From assembly GCA_948500755.1 (NCBI GenBank), contig CAOOYH010000012.1:1-44537 (forward strand): a DNA stretch of 44,537 nucleotides, given 5' to 3'. The notes beneath the pieces were generated by a model that worked only from the letters and a program-made list of their open reading frames with translations, was not told the origin of the DNA and searched no databases. Source of the DNA: an uncultured Lactobacillus sp. (GTDB taxonomy: Bacteria > Bacillota > Bacilli > Lactobacillales > Lactobacillaceae). Both the position numbers and the translations under genes were made by a program. This document shows positions 1 to 9,692 of this stretch, piece after piece (within the stretch, counting starts at the first letter, position 1; every line of letters begins with the position of its first letter).

Positions 1-58
1 TAGATCACATCTATCAAGCAGCTTAAGTGTTCAATTTATTATTGCAATTTACGAAGTA

Positions 59-101
59 AAAAGCTTTCTAGAATTTTTAAAGTCAATTCCAGAAAGCTTT
101 T
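59..101. terminator. Hairpin after the first membrane-protein gene
   Basis: An 11-bp perfect stem (AAAAGCTTTCT at 59-69 with its complement at 91-101) extends inward after one mismatch. It lies directly beyond the stop codon of the minus-strand gene ending at 117. The T-run is short on both strands, so it is a plausible but weak intrinsic terminator. Positions 1-58 hold no gene I can support. Confidence 0.55.
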
Positions 102-116
102 GCTTTACTCAAGTTT

Positions 117-1769
117 TCAATTTTTCCTACTTTTTACAATATTCATAATTAAAAGTATAGATACAATTGTTATCGATATTATACTAATTACAAAGGTAAA
201 TATATTAAGTGCACTCGGAGATGAAGTTATTTCGACTATATTTCTGCCAGTACGTGATTTTATTGATAATACTTGCCCTGAATTAAAGTTTCGGACATTT
301 TCACCATTTACCTTAACCTGATAATTAATACCATTATACAGCATGAAAGGTAATGTAACTTTCTGACCATTTTTTTCATTAAATGATAATATCAAAGAAT
401 TAAAGTTCGAATCAACTGTCTTTAACGATTTAGGTGTTTCATCTAAAACTTTTTGACTTATTACTTCTTTATTGTTCTTTGTGATCATATAATCATGCTG
501 AGCATTAGTTGCATCATTAATCGTATTATAATAATTTTCCTTGGTTATATAGTATCGAATCGGATTGTCGTTCAATTGTGTTTGGTACGTTGCACATCCA
601 AAAATACAAGTAAGCATCAGAAGAGCCGAAATTATGTAAAATGTAGTTTTTTCTGATAACTTTGTACCATACTTATCAAAATATAAAACTGTAGCAATAA
701 CTAAAAATACAACCACAAAAGAATTTAATCGACCCAAAAATTGAATATTTCCAAAAAAGCTGTTTACAAAGGAATTAGGATATGGAATCCACGAAAACGT
801 AGATATTAAAACAGCCCACGCACCCAATGTCCAATATTTCCAAGATCCTTCTTTTTTGGTAAATAATTGATATGTTAAAAATAAGAGTATTACAAAAGCG
901 ACTATACCTATATTCCATCTGGTACTAAAATTATCGCTAATACTATTGTTTAACATTGCATCAAACATTTCGCTTGGAACTACTGGACTAAGCATTTTAT
1001 TTGGCGTTAAAAGAGAATTTAATCGCATCAATGTAAGCATATTTAATAAAGTGAAACAGGCTATTAATCCTGTTATCAAAGCCGAATAAATAAATCTTAC
1101 AAATTCTCTTGAAGAGATTTTCTTTCTAAAAATCCTCAAGATTTCAATAATGGCTATAAACAGACACGCAAACATCATTGTAATAACATGGGAATTAGTT
1201 ATCATTCCCATGCCTAACGATAATGTTAATATTCCTATTTTTTTGTTAGTCCATATTTGAATGCAACCTAAAAATATAAGCGGCAAAAAAGTATAAGCTA
1301 GTGCTTCCCCTATAGCATCTCTTCCGTACAATATACATAAATGATAGGAATTAAATTCATATAATATAACTCCTAATAAACGCCAATAATACTTATTAGT
1401 CAATTCACGAGCAAGAAAATATGCATTAATTAAAGTGAATAGATTTACTAAAAAGTAACCCACCATAATTGCATGGATCGGATTTTTAAACACCATTTGC
1501 GGTAGTATAAAAAATAGTCCGCTGATCCAAGGATACATTCCAGTAAAAGCATTTCCCCAATGTCCAAATCCCATAAAATTAACAAGTGGAGGGAAGTTGT
1601 CAGCCTTAAAAGCTCGTGCTATTTCTTCAAATCTAATAAAATGAATTTGTCCATCCATCGTAATTTTAAAATAACTATTAAAAAACGAAGGATATGTTGC
1701 CAAAAATGCACAAAAGAATAAAAAGCCCCCCATAAGGACCTTTTTTCCAAATCTTATATTTTTTATCAT
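117..1769 (-). CDS. Polytopic membrane protein, PTPS-related/GT-C-like family (copy 1)
   Basis: About 550 residues with roughly 12 hydrophobic segments and a soluble C-terminal stretch (about 410-520) before a last membrane helix. After the first helix there is an acidic loop (TMDGQIHFIRFEE), then a G-rich loop with a Tyr-Pro pair (FGHWGNAFTGMYPW). This pattern belongs to the membrane proteins annotated '6-pyruvoyl-tetrahydropterin synthase-related' or YfhO-like, which have a GT-C glycosyltransferase-like layout. No substrate is known. ATG at 1769 is chosen; a TTG two codons upstream (1775) is also possible, because the weak AAAGAAAG site suits either. The next gene upstream ends 60 bp away and is a paralogue, so the two probably form one operon. 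A role in modifying a lipid-linked glycan is inference from the fold. Confidence 0.75.
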   Translation of the reverse strand: MIKNIRFGKKVLMGGFLFFCAFLATYPSFFNSYFKITMDGQIHFIRFEEIARAFKADNFPPLVNFMGFGHWGNAFTGMYPWISGLFFILPQMVFKNPIHAIMVGYFLVNLFTLINAYFLARELTNKYYWRLLGVILYEFNSYHLCILYGRDAIGEALAYTFLPLIFLGCIQIWTNKKIGILTLSLGMGMITNSHVITMMFACLFIAIIEILRIFRKKISSREFVRFIYSALITGLIACFTLLNMLTLMRLNSLLTPNKMLSPVVPSEMFDAMLNNSISDNFSTRWNIGIVAFVILLFLTYQLFTKKEGSWKYWTLGAWAVLISTFSWIPYPNSFVNSFFGNIQFLGRLNSFVVVFLVIATVLYFDKYGTKLSEKTTFYIISALLMLTCIFGCATYQTQLNDNPIRYYITKENYYNTINDATNAQHDYMITKNNKEVISQKVLDETPKSLKTVDSNFNSLILSFNEKNGQKVTLPFMLYNGINYQVKVNGENVRNFNSGQVLSIKSRTGRNIVEITSSPSALNIFTFVISIISITIVSILLIMNIVKSRKN

Positions 1770-1829
1770 TAACAAACCAACTTTCTTTAAACTAATACAG
1801 TAGTTTAAAATAAAAACATCTAAATACTT

Positions 1830-3548
1830 TTAGGAACTTATCATTGTTTCTTTAAAATATTTAAATAAATTAATTCCGCCATATAGCAGTATTATTATCC
1901 AAGTAATAATTGAAATACAAAATAAAGTTATAAACCATATTGGAGTTTTAAACGCGAGAATTGCTTTATTTTCACCTTTTTTTGCTTTAACAATTGGCAT
2001 TCCAATCTCGCTAACCCTTGGATTAACCCTTTTATTATTAACTTTTAATTCAGATTGACTATAAAGAAATATCGGTAAAGTCGTTAACTTAGTTTCATTT
2101 TCATTCCAAGTAAGTTGTAAATGGCCGCCGAGTAATACTTTTTTTCTAAATTGACTTTTTCGTTGTAAAATATCTCTTAATTTACCCGGAACATCACCAG
2201 AACTTATATTATCATGAAGAGGAAGATAATCAGGACTATTTCCCGTATTTATCTGGAGTTTTTTAATATATGGAATTAATCCTTTTTCTCGCATTTCAAT
2301 TACATTATCACGAATTCCATGATAATTTTCATTGATCATATTATTGATCTCATTAAAGTCGGCTCTAACATTGAATAACACTACTACAACTGCTAATGCA
2401 CTCGCAATCATTCCAAGTTTTTTACCATGATTCTTAATTAATTCATTCAGTGTTAAACCAATTCCAAGAAATAGTAAAGGATATGCTACTACAGTAAAAC
2501 GATTGGGAAATTGTAAATACCCAGTTACTGCTGGTAAGATGTCCTTCACAAATTGCCATGGAAAGAGGTTAGAACTTAAATATAAAAAGACTATTCCTTC
2601 TAAGGTAACAAAAGTATTTAATTTAGAAGACTTAAAGTTAAAGATTACATAAATTAGTTGAACAATAAATAGGAGCAATGTGACTTCAGTGATTGACGTC
2701 CACATTGTTGAAGTACCAGCAACAGATAGATTAACAGCGGTCAAAACCGGTGAGTAATCGATCGGAGATGCCATTTGATTAGTTGGATAGAGCAGTAAAA
2801 ATGCACCCCATACGTTTGCTGTTAACACAATGAATAAGCCAACAGCTTTAAAGACATCAATCCACATCTGACGCTTATTTTCACTCAAAACTAATCCGTA
2901 AATAAAGAAAGGAATCAAGGCAAGAATGGAGAAGAAAGTGCTTAATAAATGGATCTGAGCTACAATTGCCATTACAATTCCAAGACTAATCCAGCTAAAT
3001 CGCTTTTTATGATTATTCAACAGGTTAATTCCTTGGATTAATACGAATGGTATTAAAACAGCACCCCATGAGTTGAAAGCATTGGATCTCGGCCAATATG
3101 CAATATAACCAGTAGTTAAAAATAGTGTGGTAACTATTGAAGAAACAACTTGCGATAGTTTAACCTTTCGACTTAAACGATAGATTCCCAGACCACCAAC
3201 CAGAAAAATCAGATAGGTTATAAGAATTTGAAAACGAAGCCAAGAACTACAAAATAAAAGTAAGCCTCCCATTAAATAAGCAAAGAATGGGCCATATAAA
3301 GCATTGACTATTCGACCACTCTCACCCATCCCATAATTCATTTGAAAATAAGAGAAGTTATGATTCTGTATTTGCTGGTAAGTATCATAAAAACGATGAA
3401 AGTGAAAAGCAGTATCATCCAAAGTAAGACCAGATCGAGTAGTCAATTCAGTCCAAATTAAAACAGTTGCAATTACTAGACTCAAAATTATCGGAATAAG
3501 ATAATCTATTATTTTATTTTTATATTTTTCTACACTATGATTTTTCAT
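1830..3548 (-). CDS. Polytopic membrane protein, PTPS-related/GT-C-like family (copy 2)
   Basis: 572 residues with the same architecture as its downstream neighbour: first helix, acidic loop (LTLDDTAFHFHRFYD), a G-rich loop (YGMGESGRIVNALYG), about ten further helices, a soluble region around 430-540 and a final C-terminal helix. The acidic-loop residues are where GT-C enzymes place catalytic Asp, but no activity is established for this family. ATG at 3548 has AGAGG seven bases upstream, a good site. It is first of the two-gene unit. The paralogues are clearly diverged, so this is an old duplication rather than a recent one. Confidence 0.75.
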   Translation of the reverse strand: MKNHSVEKYKNKIIDYLIPIILSLVIATVLIWTELTTRSGLTLDDTAFHFHRFYDTYQQIQNHNFSYFQMNYGMGESGRIVNALYGPFFAYLMGGLLLFCSSWLRFQILITYLIFLVGGLGIYRLSRKVKLSQVVSSIVTTLFLTTGYIAYWPRSNAFNSWGAVLIPFVLIQGINLLNNHKKRFSWISLGIVMAIVAQIHLLSTFFSILALIPFFIYGLVLSENKRQMWIDVFKAVGLFIVLTANVWGAFLLLYPTNQMASPIDYSPVLTAVNLSVAGTSTMWTSITEVTLLLFIVQLIYVIFNFKSSKLNTFVTLEGIVFLYLSSNLFPWQFVKDILPAVTGYLQFPNRFTVVAYPLLFLGIGLTLNELIKNHGKKLGMIASALAVVVVLFNVRADFNEINNMINENYHGIRDNVIEMREKGLIPYIKKLQINTGNSPDYLPLHDNISSGDVPGKLRDILQRKSQFRKKVLLGGHLQLTWNENETKLTTLPIFLYSQSELKVNNKRVNPRVSEIGMPIVKAKKGENKAILAFKTPIWFITLFCISIITWIIILLYGGINLFKYFKETMISS

Positions 3549-3627
3549 TTCTTACCTCTGATAAGTATTGTCTCAACTGTTTAATTGTATCATTCAACGA
3601 GGCGAAAAAAATACTTATTTACCACTT

Positions 3628-6057
3628 TTATTCTTCAGGAACTGACATATTTACCATATTTCTTCCCTTGTGATAGGCTTGTTTGATGTCATTAATAGTT
3701 AAATCCTTTCCTTTTTGATCATATGCAACTAATACCTCTCTAACGCCATCAGCAAACTTACTTAATAATCTAAATATAGTAATTTCTGCAAAGAATAGAA
3801 CTAACAATAAGAAAACAGCAGTTGCAGAGATACGTGAAAGTGCAAATAAATTATGGAAGAAAATAATAGATAAAATTAATGCTAAAAAGGATCCACCTAA
3901 AACAGTCCATCTAAATTTATTTAGTGGTCTAGAAATATGGTATAGCACCATCATCCCTACTGCGACTAATAACATCGTAGCCGTTGTAGCTACTTCTGGT
4001 CTTCCTAATTCTAAAACCATATCTGCCACTACCAAAATTGAAACCGCGAGCATATCGGTAATTCCACCAGGAATTGCCCTTGACAATACATTAGGAATAA
4101 ATTTTCCGCGAATCCGGTTGTAGTTATTTTCAAGAGCTAGTAAGAATGATGGTAGACCAATAGTAAATGCTGAAATTAAGGCTATTTGAGCCGGACGTAA
4201 TGGATAAGACATTGCAAAGGCAAGAGAAAAGATAGCCATTAAAAATGAAAAAATATTTTTTACTAAAAACAAGCTCGCCGATCTTTCAATGTTATTAACT
4301 ACTTTTCTACCTTCATCTACCACTTTTGGCATTCTAGCAAAATCAGAATCTAACAAAACAACTTGGGATGCTTGAACAGCAGCACTATTGCCTGATGCCA
4401 TAGCAATGGAGCAATCGGCTGTCTTCATTGCTAAAATGTCGTTAACACCATCTCCTGTCATTGCAACAGTATTACCATTTTTTTGAAGAGCTTTAATTAA
4501 CTTTTTCTTTTGATCAGGTTTAACACGTCCAAAAACGTTATATTTTTTAACAACTTCTTCATAGTCGCCTTCACCAATTTCGGTTGCATCAATCAACTTA
4601 TCTGCATCCCGAATACCTGCCTGTTTTGCAACGCGTGCTACCGTTAAAGGATTATCTCCAGAGATCACCTTGATATTTACCCCTTGACGATCAAAGTATT
4701 TAAAAGTACTTTTTGCTTCTTTACGGATTGGATTAGAAATTAAAATATAACCTAATAGCTCAACAGGCTCTACCAATTTTTCTTTTTCATCCCTTAGTGC
4801 ATGCGGATATTTTCCAAAAACTAAAACTCGATATCCTTGTCGGGTATATTGATTTATTTCTTTTTCGTAATTTTCAAATTGATCCCGCAATACAAACTCA
4901 GGCGCACCCATTAATAAAGTGTTGTTCTTAATAACTGCCCCACTATATTTATTTACCGAAGTAAAAGGGATGATTTGCGTAGCCTGAATATTAAATTTTT
5001 GATTAAAAGCTTTTGCGACAGCCTGTATAGTTGCATTATCATGAGGCATATTTTGGGCAAAAATAGCAATTTCTTTGCTTAACTCTTCTTTAGTAACACT
5101 AACTGGAATAACTTCTTCTACTTCCATTTTAGGTTCAGTAATTGTTCCAGTCTTATCAACACATAGCACATTAACCCGAGCTAATGTTTCAACACTTTTC
5201 ATATCATGAAGCATAACTTGGGAACGTGCTAAACGCATGGCTGCTAATGCCAAAGCAATTGTCGTTAATAAATAAAGACCTTCAGGAATCATTCCAATAA
5301 TTGCTGCTTCCATTGAGACAATACTGTCCGCTAGATTTAAATGATTTACATAACGGGCAACAATGAAAAGCGCAATTCCACACGGAATAATGATGATTCC
5401 AACCCATTTAATCAATCGATTAATTGAGCGCACCATTTCAGAGCCCTCTTTTGAATTCATCGCTTTAGCTTCTAAAGTTAGTTTTGAAACATATGAATTT
5501 TTACCAACCTTTTCAAGGCGGGCATATGCCTTTCCTGCAACTACGAAGCTTCCGGACATTAATTCTGAACCAACATCTTTCTCTATTTCATCAGCTTCAC
5601 CAGTTAACAATGCTTCATTTACTCGTAAAGTTCCAGAAATAACTTGCCCATCCGCAGGAATTTGATCCCCTGTTTTAAGTACAATTACATCCCCTAAAAC
5701 TAGATCTTCGATTGGCACAATTTTTTCTTCTTTATCACGAATTACGGCTATTTTTGTTGTATTCATAACATTTAATTTGTCTAAAACACTTTTTGCACGT
5801 AATTCTTGGACAATCCCAATTATCATATTTGCGATAATAACTGGTAAAAATGTTAAATCTTTGTATTCTCCAACAATCACTAACAAGATCGCTAATACTA
5901 AAAATATCAAGTTAAAATACGTAAATGTATTTTCTTTAATTATTTGCCAGGTAGTCTTAGCTTGATCATTAACAGCTCGGTTAACTTTTCCCTCTTTAAT
6001 TCTTTGCTCAACTTCTGCTTGCGTTAAGCCAATTGGTTGTTTAAAGTTTTCCTTCAT
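3628..6057 (-). CDS. Cation-translocating P-type ATPase, CtpE/Exp7-like
   Basis: ATP-driven cation pump in the membrane. Landmarks, numbered from the longer reading frame starting at 6063, are the actuator TGE (154-156), the membrane motif PEGL (260-263), the phosphorylation motif DKTGT (303-307) and the hinge TGDGVND (536-542), followed by six C-terminal helices. There is no N-terminal heavy-metal domain. PEGL in helix 4 is the P2A calcium-pump type, and the overall shape matches the CtpE/pneumococcal Exp7 subgroup, so Ca2+ is the best guess but unproven. The start is set to ATG 6057: AAGG lies six bases before it, while the in-frame ATG at 6063 touches the AAGG. It follows the asparaginase gene by 16 bp and is probably co-transcribed with it. 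Confidence 0.9.
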   Translation of the reverse strand: MKENFKQPIGLTQAEVEQRIKEGKVNRAVNDQAKTTWQIIKENTFTYFNLIFLVLAILLVIVGEYKDLTFLPVIIANMIIGIVQELRAKSVLDKLNVMNTTKIAVIRDKEEKIVPIEDLVLGDVIVLKTGDQIPADGQVISGTLRVNEALLTGEADEIEKDVGSELMSGSFVVAGKAYARLEKVGKNSYVSKLTLEAKAMNSKEGSEMVRSINRLIKWVGIIIIPCGIALFIVARYVNHLNLADSIVSMEAAIIGMIPEGLYLLTTIALALAAMRLARSQVMLHDMKSVETLARVNVLCVDKTGTITEPKMEVEEVIPVSVTKEELSKEIAIFAQNMPHDNATIQAVAKAFNQKFNIQATQIIPFTSVNKYSGAVIKNNTLLMGAPEFVLRDQFENYEKEINQYTRQGYRVLVFGKYPHALRDEKEKLVEPVELLGYILISNPIRKEAKSTFKYFDRQGVNIKVISGDNPLTVARVAKQAGIRDADKLIDATEIGEGDYEEVVKKYNVFGRVKPDQKKKLIKALQKNGNTVAMTGDGVNDILAMKTADCSIAMASGNSAAVQASQVVLLDSDFARMPKVVDEGRKVVNNIERSASLFLVKNIFSFLMAIFSLAFAMSYPLRPAQIALISAFTIGLPSFLLALENNYNRIRGKFIPNVLSRAIPGGITDMLAVSILVVADMVLELGRPEVATTATMLLVAVGMMVLYHISRPLNKFRWTVLGGSFLALILSIIFFHNLFALSRISATAVFLLLVLFFAEITIFRLLSKFADGVREVLVAYDQKGKDLTINDIKQAYHKGRNMVNMSVPEE

Positions 6058-6073
6058 TTGCATCCTTAAAAAA

Positions 6074-7099
6074 TTAATCTATCTGTAAATTGTCGTCTTT
6101 TTCAATCGTTACTTCACCAGCTACATCAGTATTAAAAAAATCAGAAATCTGGTGAACATCCCAGTTTTGGCCTAATCCCCACATCAGTTTAGTAATCGCA
6201 CTCTCTGAAGTCATATCACGAGCACTAATTGCTCCTTCAAGCAGCGCTTCTCTCCCAACTTCATATTTTGTAAGATCACTTCGCTCATATAAGCATTGAC
6301 TCGTCGCAATAATCGGTATTCCTCTTCTAATCAACTTTCCAATTGCAGCTACCATATTTCTTCGGATGTAATTCATCCCGCCTAAACCATACGCTTCAAT
6401 TACAATTCCTTGACATCCGCTTTCGACCATTGCAAATAGCAAATTAGGATCAAAACCCGGGAATAGTTTAACTAAAGAAACATGAGGATTAATGCTAGTG
6501 TTTAAAGTTGTATCTTTCATATCTTTTGTATTTTTAGGTACATTTTGGTCAGAAAATACTAGGCCATCAGATGTTACCCGAGCCACTGGTGGTACATTAA
6601 CACTTTCAAAAGCATCAAAATTGATCGTTCTTACTTTAACACTTCTGCACCCCAGCATAACTTTTCGATCAAAAGCTAAATAAATATTAGGATGACAACT
6701 AGCAGCTGCTGCAAAGGCTAATTTCAAATTATCTGGTGCATCACTCAGTACCACATTAATTGGAACCTGACTTCCAGTTAAAACAACTGGAATATTAATA
6801 TTTTGCAGCATAAAAGAAAGCATGGATGCTGTATAGGCCATCGTATCGGTACCGTGAGATACTACAATTCCATCATACTTATTTCGATTTTCATAAATTT
6901 TTTCAGCAATCAATTTCCATTCTTCAGGCTGAATATTAGATGAATCAAGTTGGAGAATATCCTCGACAGTAATATCATAAGGTAGTTCCCCTAACATATT
7001 GATTAACTGCTCACCGGATTCTTTAGGCACTAACCCAGCTTCTGAAACAACAGACGCAATTGTTCCACCCGTTGAAAGCAATAATATTTTCTTTTGCAT
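6074..7099 (-). CDS. ansA: L-asparaginase, type I-like
   Basis: Hydrolyses L-asparagine to aspartate and ammonia, probably in the cytoplasm since no signal peptide is visible. The first catalytic Thr sits in LLLSTGGTIAS near residue 12 and the second in SHGTDTM near residue 82. The 341-residue length is usual for the family. A TATAAT -10 lies at 7137-7142, about 40 bp upstream, just past the terminator of the preceding gene, so ansA probably opens the ansA-ATPase operon. Aspartate from this enzyme could feed oxaloacetate into the C4 genes nearby, which is inference only. Confidence 0.9.
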   Translation of the reverse strand: MQKKILLLSTGGTIASVVSEAGLVPKESGEQLINMLGELPYDITVEDILQLDSSNIQPEEWKLIAEKIYENRNKYDGIVVSHGTDTMAYTASMLSFMLQNINIPVVLTGSQVPINVVLSDAPDNLKLAFAAAASCHPNIYLAFDRKVMLGCRSVKVRTINFDAFESVNVPPVARVTSDGLVFSDQNVPKNTKDMKDTTLNTSINPHVSLVKLFPGFDPNLLFAMVESGCQGIVIEAYGLGGMNYIRRNMVAAIGKLIRRGIPIIATSQCLYERSDLTKYEVGREALLEGAISARDMTSESAITKLMWGLGQNWDVHQISDFFNTDVAGEVTIEKDDNLQID

Positions 7100-7144
7100 T
7101 CTTCTTCACTCACTCTTTAATTCTCTTGTTCTATTAATTATACG

Positions 7145-7183
7145 AAAAAAGTTGCCATAGTTTAAATTCCATGACAACTTTTT
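7145..7183. terminator. Terminator after the ThrE-type exporter
   Basis: A 13-bp stem (arms 7146-7158 and 7171-7183, with one wobble on the minus strand) is followed on the minus strand by a run of six T. It ends transcription from the exporter gene before the ansA promoter. Confidence 0.85.
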
Positions 7184-7192
7184 AATAAAAAT

Positions 7193-8602
7193 CTATCCGG
7201 CATGTCGCCAGTCTTTATCCATTAAAATACGAGCTGCAATTAAACCTAATGGTAAACAAATTACAATCATTAAAGCCTGAACCATCCACAAGGCTCCTGC
7301 ATTTAATGACGTTAATCCTAAGTTAAACATAGCTCGGTACATATATAGTCCCGGCACCATAATTACAATTGATGGTACCGTAATAGCGATTCTCGGAAAA
7401 CCAGTTTTACGTCTAATAATTGAAGCTAACATTCCCGCAACAAAGGCTCCGATAAAAGCAGCCACAGCTGGTGGAACGTTTGACCAATCAACCAAACTTA
7501 AGCGTAAAGTATTTGCTATAGCTCCGGAAATCCCGGCAACAGTTGCCATTGGAATTCTAGAATTAAACATAATTGAGAAGCCAAAAACTCCGCAGAAACT
7601 AGCAACTAATCTTAAAAGAGTTAAAACTAATGGTGTTAGTCCTAATTTATCAAAGTTTTGCGGATGCAGGTTTAATATCAAAGCCATTACCCAACCAACT
7701 GCAGTTGCAACAACAATAATCATTATTGCATAAGCCATTCTCTCTAATCCTGATCTCATATCAAGCTTAGAAATATCCAGTCCAGATGTAATAAATGGAA
7801 AACCTGGAATCACAAAGAGCATGGCTCCAATGTATCCATCTAAATGATGAAGGCTAACTGGATAAAATAGTCTAATTAAGTAAAAACTACCCACATATAC
7901 CGCGCAGGCTACAGCAACTGCTACTGTAATGTTAGCTAAAATAGTTAAATGTCGATCAATCATTTTTCGACGAATATAATTTCCGCAACCTGCACCTAAA
8001 AAAGCACAAATAACTTCAAAAATTCCGCCACCTAGTAAAAAAATAAATCCTGCACATGCAAGACCAGCAGCTAGTCCAACTTGCCACGGAGCATATTGCG
8101 ACTTCATTGTCGAAATCTCTTCTAATCGGTTATGAATTTGCCCAATCGTCCAATTTCCGTTATCTTTTTTAAACTGACTAACAAAGTTTTCCATACGGTC
8201 CAACTTAGTCGTATTCACTCCTGTTGATGGTAAGCTTAGAGCTTGAGTATAGCTCTTACCATCCGCATCAACACAAGTATATTCAATTGAAACAAGTCCA
8301 ATATCCGTGCTGCATGTCATATCTAAACAGCGAGCAATTGTATTCATCGCTGATCTTACACGCCACGCTCCGGTCCCACAAGAGAGAAGCATCATCCCAA
8401 TATGCCCTACAATTACCGATCGTTCGGCCAAAGTCGCATTTTTAGCAGGTGTAATATTATCACTAGTAAAAAAATCCTGCCACCGAATTCGCATATGATG
8501 ATGATGCGACAAAGTATGTTGATGATGGAGCTGATTTACACGTTCATTTTTACTTTCTTTACTGTTCACTTTCATAGCCCCCAAACTTTGATTAAATATC
8601 AT
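7193..8602 (-). CDS. Threonine/serine exporter family protein (ThrE N- and C-halves fused)
   Basis: About 469 residues. The first half (about 50-290) is the ThrE/DUF1212 domain, with a soluble region (GTGAWRVRSAMNTIARCLDM) and five or so helices. The second half (about 300-460) is the DUF3815/ThrE_2 domain with five more helices. Relatives such as Corynebacterium ThrE export threonine and serine; the substrate here is untested. The N-terminus carries a His cluster (QLHHQHTLSHHHHMR, about residues 25-39) not needed for transport in relatives. The start is uncertain: ATG 8602 has AAAGG only one base away, and ATG 8575 has only a G-run close by. Monocistronic, with terminators on both sides. Confidence 0.85.
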   Translation of the reverse strand: MIFNQSLGAMKVNSKESKNERVNQLHHQHTLSHHHHMRIRWQDFFTSDNITPAKNATLAERSVIVGHIGMMLLSCGTGAWRVRSAMNTIARCLDMTCSTDIGLVSIEYTCVDADGKSYTQALSLPSTGVNTTKLDRMENFVSQFKKDNGNWTIGQIHNRLEEISTMKSQYAPWQVGLAAGLACAGFIFLLGGGIFEVICAFLGAGCGNYIRRKMIDRHLTILANITVAVAVACAVYVGSFYLIRLFYPVSLHHLDGYIGAMLFVIPGFPFITSGLDISKLDMRSGLERMAYAIMIIVVATAVGWVMALILNLHPQNFDKLGLTPLVLTLLRLVASFCGVFGFSIMFNSRIPMATVAGISGAIANTLRLSLVDWSNVPPAVAAFIGAFVAGMLASIIRRKTGFPRIAITVPSIVIMVPGLYMYRAMFNLGLTSLNAGALWMVQALMIVICLPLGLIAARILMDKDWRHAG

Positions 8603-8624
8603 ACCTTTAAAATTTTATCACACA

Positions 8625-8665
8625 AAAAACGTCTTGCACTCTCAACTTAAGTACAAGACGCTTTT
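8625..8665 (-). terminator. Terminator after the malate dehydrogenase-like gene
   Basis: Stem arms at 8628-8640 and 8650-8662 (core GTCTTGxACT) are followed on the minus strand by six T. It closes the C4-pathway gene set. Confidence 0.9.
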
Positions 8666-8683
8666 AATTATTAAAATTATTGT

Positions 8684-9610
8684 TTAAAGGTCGATTCCGT
8701 CAACAACTTCCTTCATCTTAGCTGCTGAATAAGCCATTTTCTTCTTTTCATCTTCTGATAAGTGAAGCTCAATCACATCACTAATTCCATTAGCGGTAAC
8801 TACAGCTGGGCTTCCTAAGTAAAGATCATGAATACCATATTCTCCAGTCATTGGTGCAGATAGGGGCATCACTAGAGCTTTATTTTCTAAGATTGCCTTA
8901 CAGATTTGTGTTAAGCACATTGCAACGCCATAAAAAGTTGCTCCCTTATTAGCAATGATCTTACCACCCTTTTTACGAACATCAGTCTCTAATTCAACCA
9001 ATGTTTCTTCATCTAATTCTTTATAAGAACGAAGAGGCTTATGATCAATAATTGCTTCATCAAAGTTTTCAAAAGATGTATCACCATGTTCACCTAAAAC
9101 ATAAGCATCAATATGATCCACATTAACACCAGTCTTATGTGATAAAGCCACACGCAAGCGAGCTGTATCAAGGGATGTACCGGTTCCGATAACTTTATTC
9201 TTAGGAAAACCAGATAACTTTTGAGTTAAAGTAGTTAGAATATCTACTGGATTAGCAGAAACGACAAAAATACCGTTAAAACCAGATTCTACAATTGGTT
9301 TTATGATTGATTCTAAAATTTTAACATTAGTTTTTACCAAATCTAGTCTAGTCATTCCAGGTTTTCTTGCGGCTCCGGCAGTAATTACAGCAATATCGGC
9401 ATCTTTTGCATCACTATAATCTCCACTCTTAACAGTGCATTGACCAACAAATGGGGCTAAATCTTCTAAATCTAAAGCATCCCCTTCAGTAATTTTTTTG
9501 ACTACATCACAAATTACCAATTCATCAATTCTAACATTTTGCAATAAGTCATTTGCAAAAGTTGAACCAACACGGCCGTCACCAACTAAAAATACTTTTC
9601 TACGACTCAT
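8684..9610 (-). CDS. mdh: LDH-fold NAD-dependent dehydrogenase with malate dehydrogenase signature
   Basis: 308 residues of the lactate/malate dehydrogenase family. Rossmann loop VGDGRVGS at 9-16, substrate and catalytic residues Asp148, Arg151 and His175 (VLGEHGDTS). The substrate-specificity loop reads TAGAARKPGMTR (77-88). The position that is Gln in lactate dehydrogenases (canonical 102) is Arg82 here, followed by K-P-G-M, the classic malate dehydrogenase signature. The genes upstream are a fumarate-reductase-like flavoprotein and fumarase, so oxaloacetate to malate fits the context far better than lactate formation. AAAGGAG lies 11 bases before the ATG. It has its own promoter overlapping a cre-like site. 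It is often annotated simply as L-LDH; malate specificity is my inference. Confidence 0.85.
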   Translation of the reverse strand: MSRRKVFLVGDGRVGSTFANDLLQNVRIDELVICDVVKKITEGDALDLEDLAPFVGQCTVKSGDYSDAKDADIAVITAGAARKPGMTRLDLVKTNVKILESIIKPIVESGFNGIFVVSANPVDILTTLTQKLSGFPKNKVIGTGTSLDTARLRVALSHKTGVNVDHIDAYVLGEHGDTSFENFDEAIIDHKPLRSYKELDEETLVELETDVRKKGGKIIANKGATFYGVAMCLTQICKAILENKALVMPLSAPMTGEYGIHDLYLGSPAVVTANGISDVIELHLSEDEKKKMAYSAAKMKEVVDGIDL

Positions 9611-9655
9611 TTTTATATATACTCCTTTAAATGAAAGCTTAAGTTCTACACTTTA

Positions 9656-9692
9656 AGTATACACAAATAGCCTTTCTATTGGAAGCGCTTTA
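9656..9692 (-). promoter_or_regulatory. Promoter of the mdh-like gene with overlapping cre site
   Basis: TATACT -10 (plus 9656-9661) lies 17 bp from a weak -35 TTCCAA (plus 9679-9684). The cre-like sequence TTGGAAGCGCTTTA (9679-9692) covers the -35, which suggests CcpA repression. It overlaps the end of the upstream reading frame. Confidence 0.6.

Noticed and set aside
5363..5665. Open frame of about 100 codons on the plus strand inside the CtpE-like ATPase gene
   Set aside because: Shadow of the minus-strand ATPase; no ribosome site and no protein-like composition.
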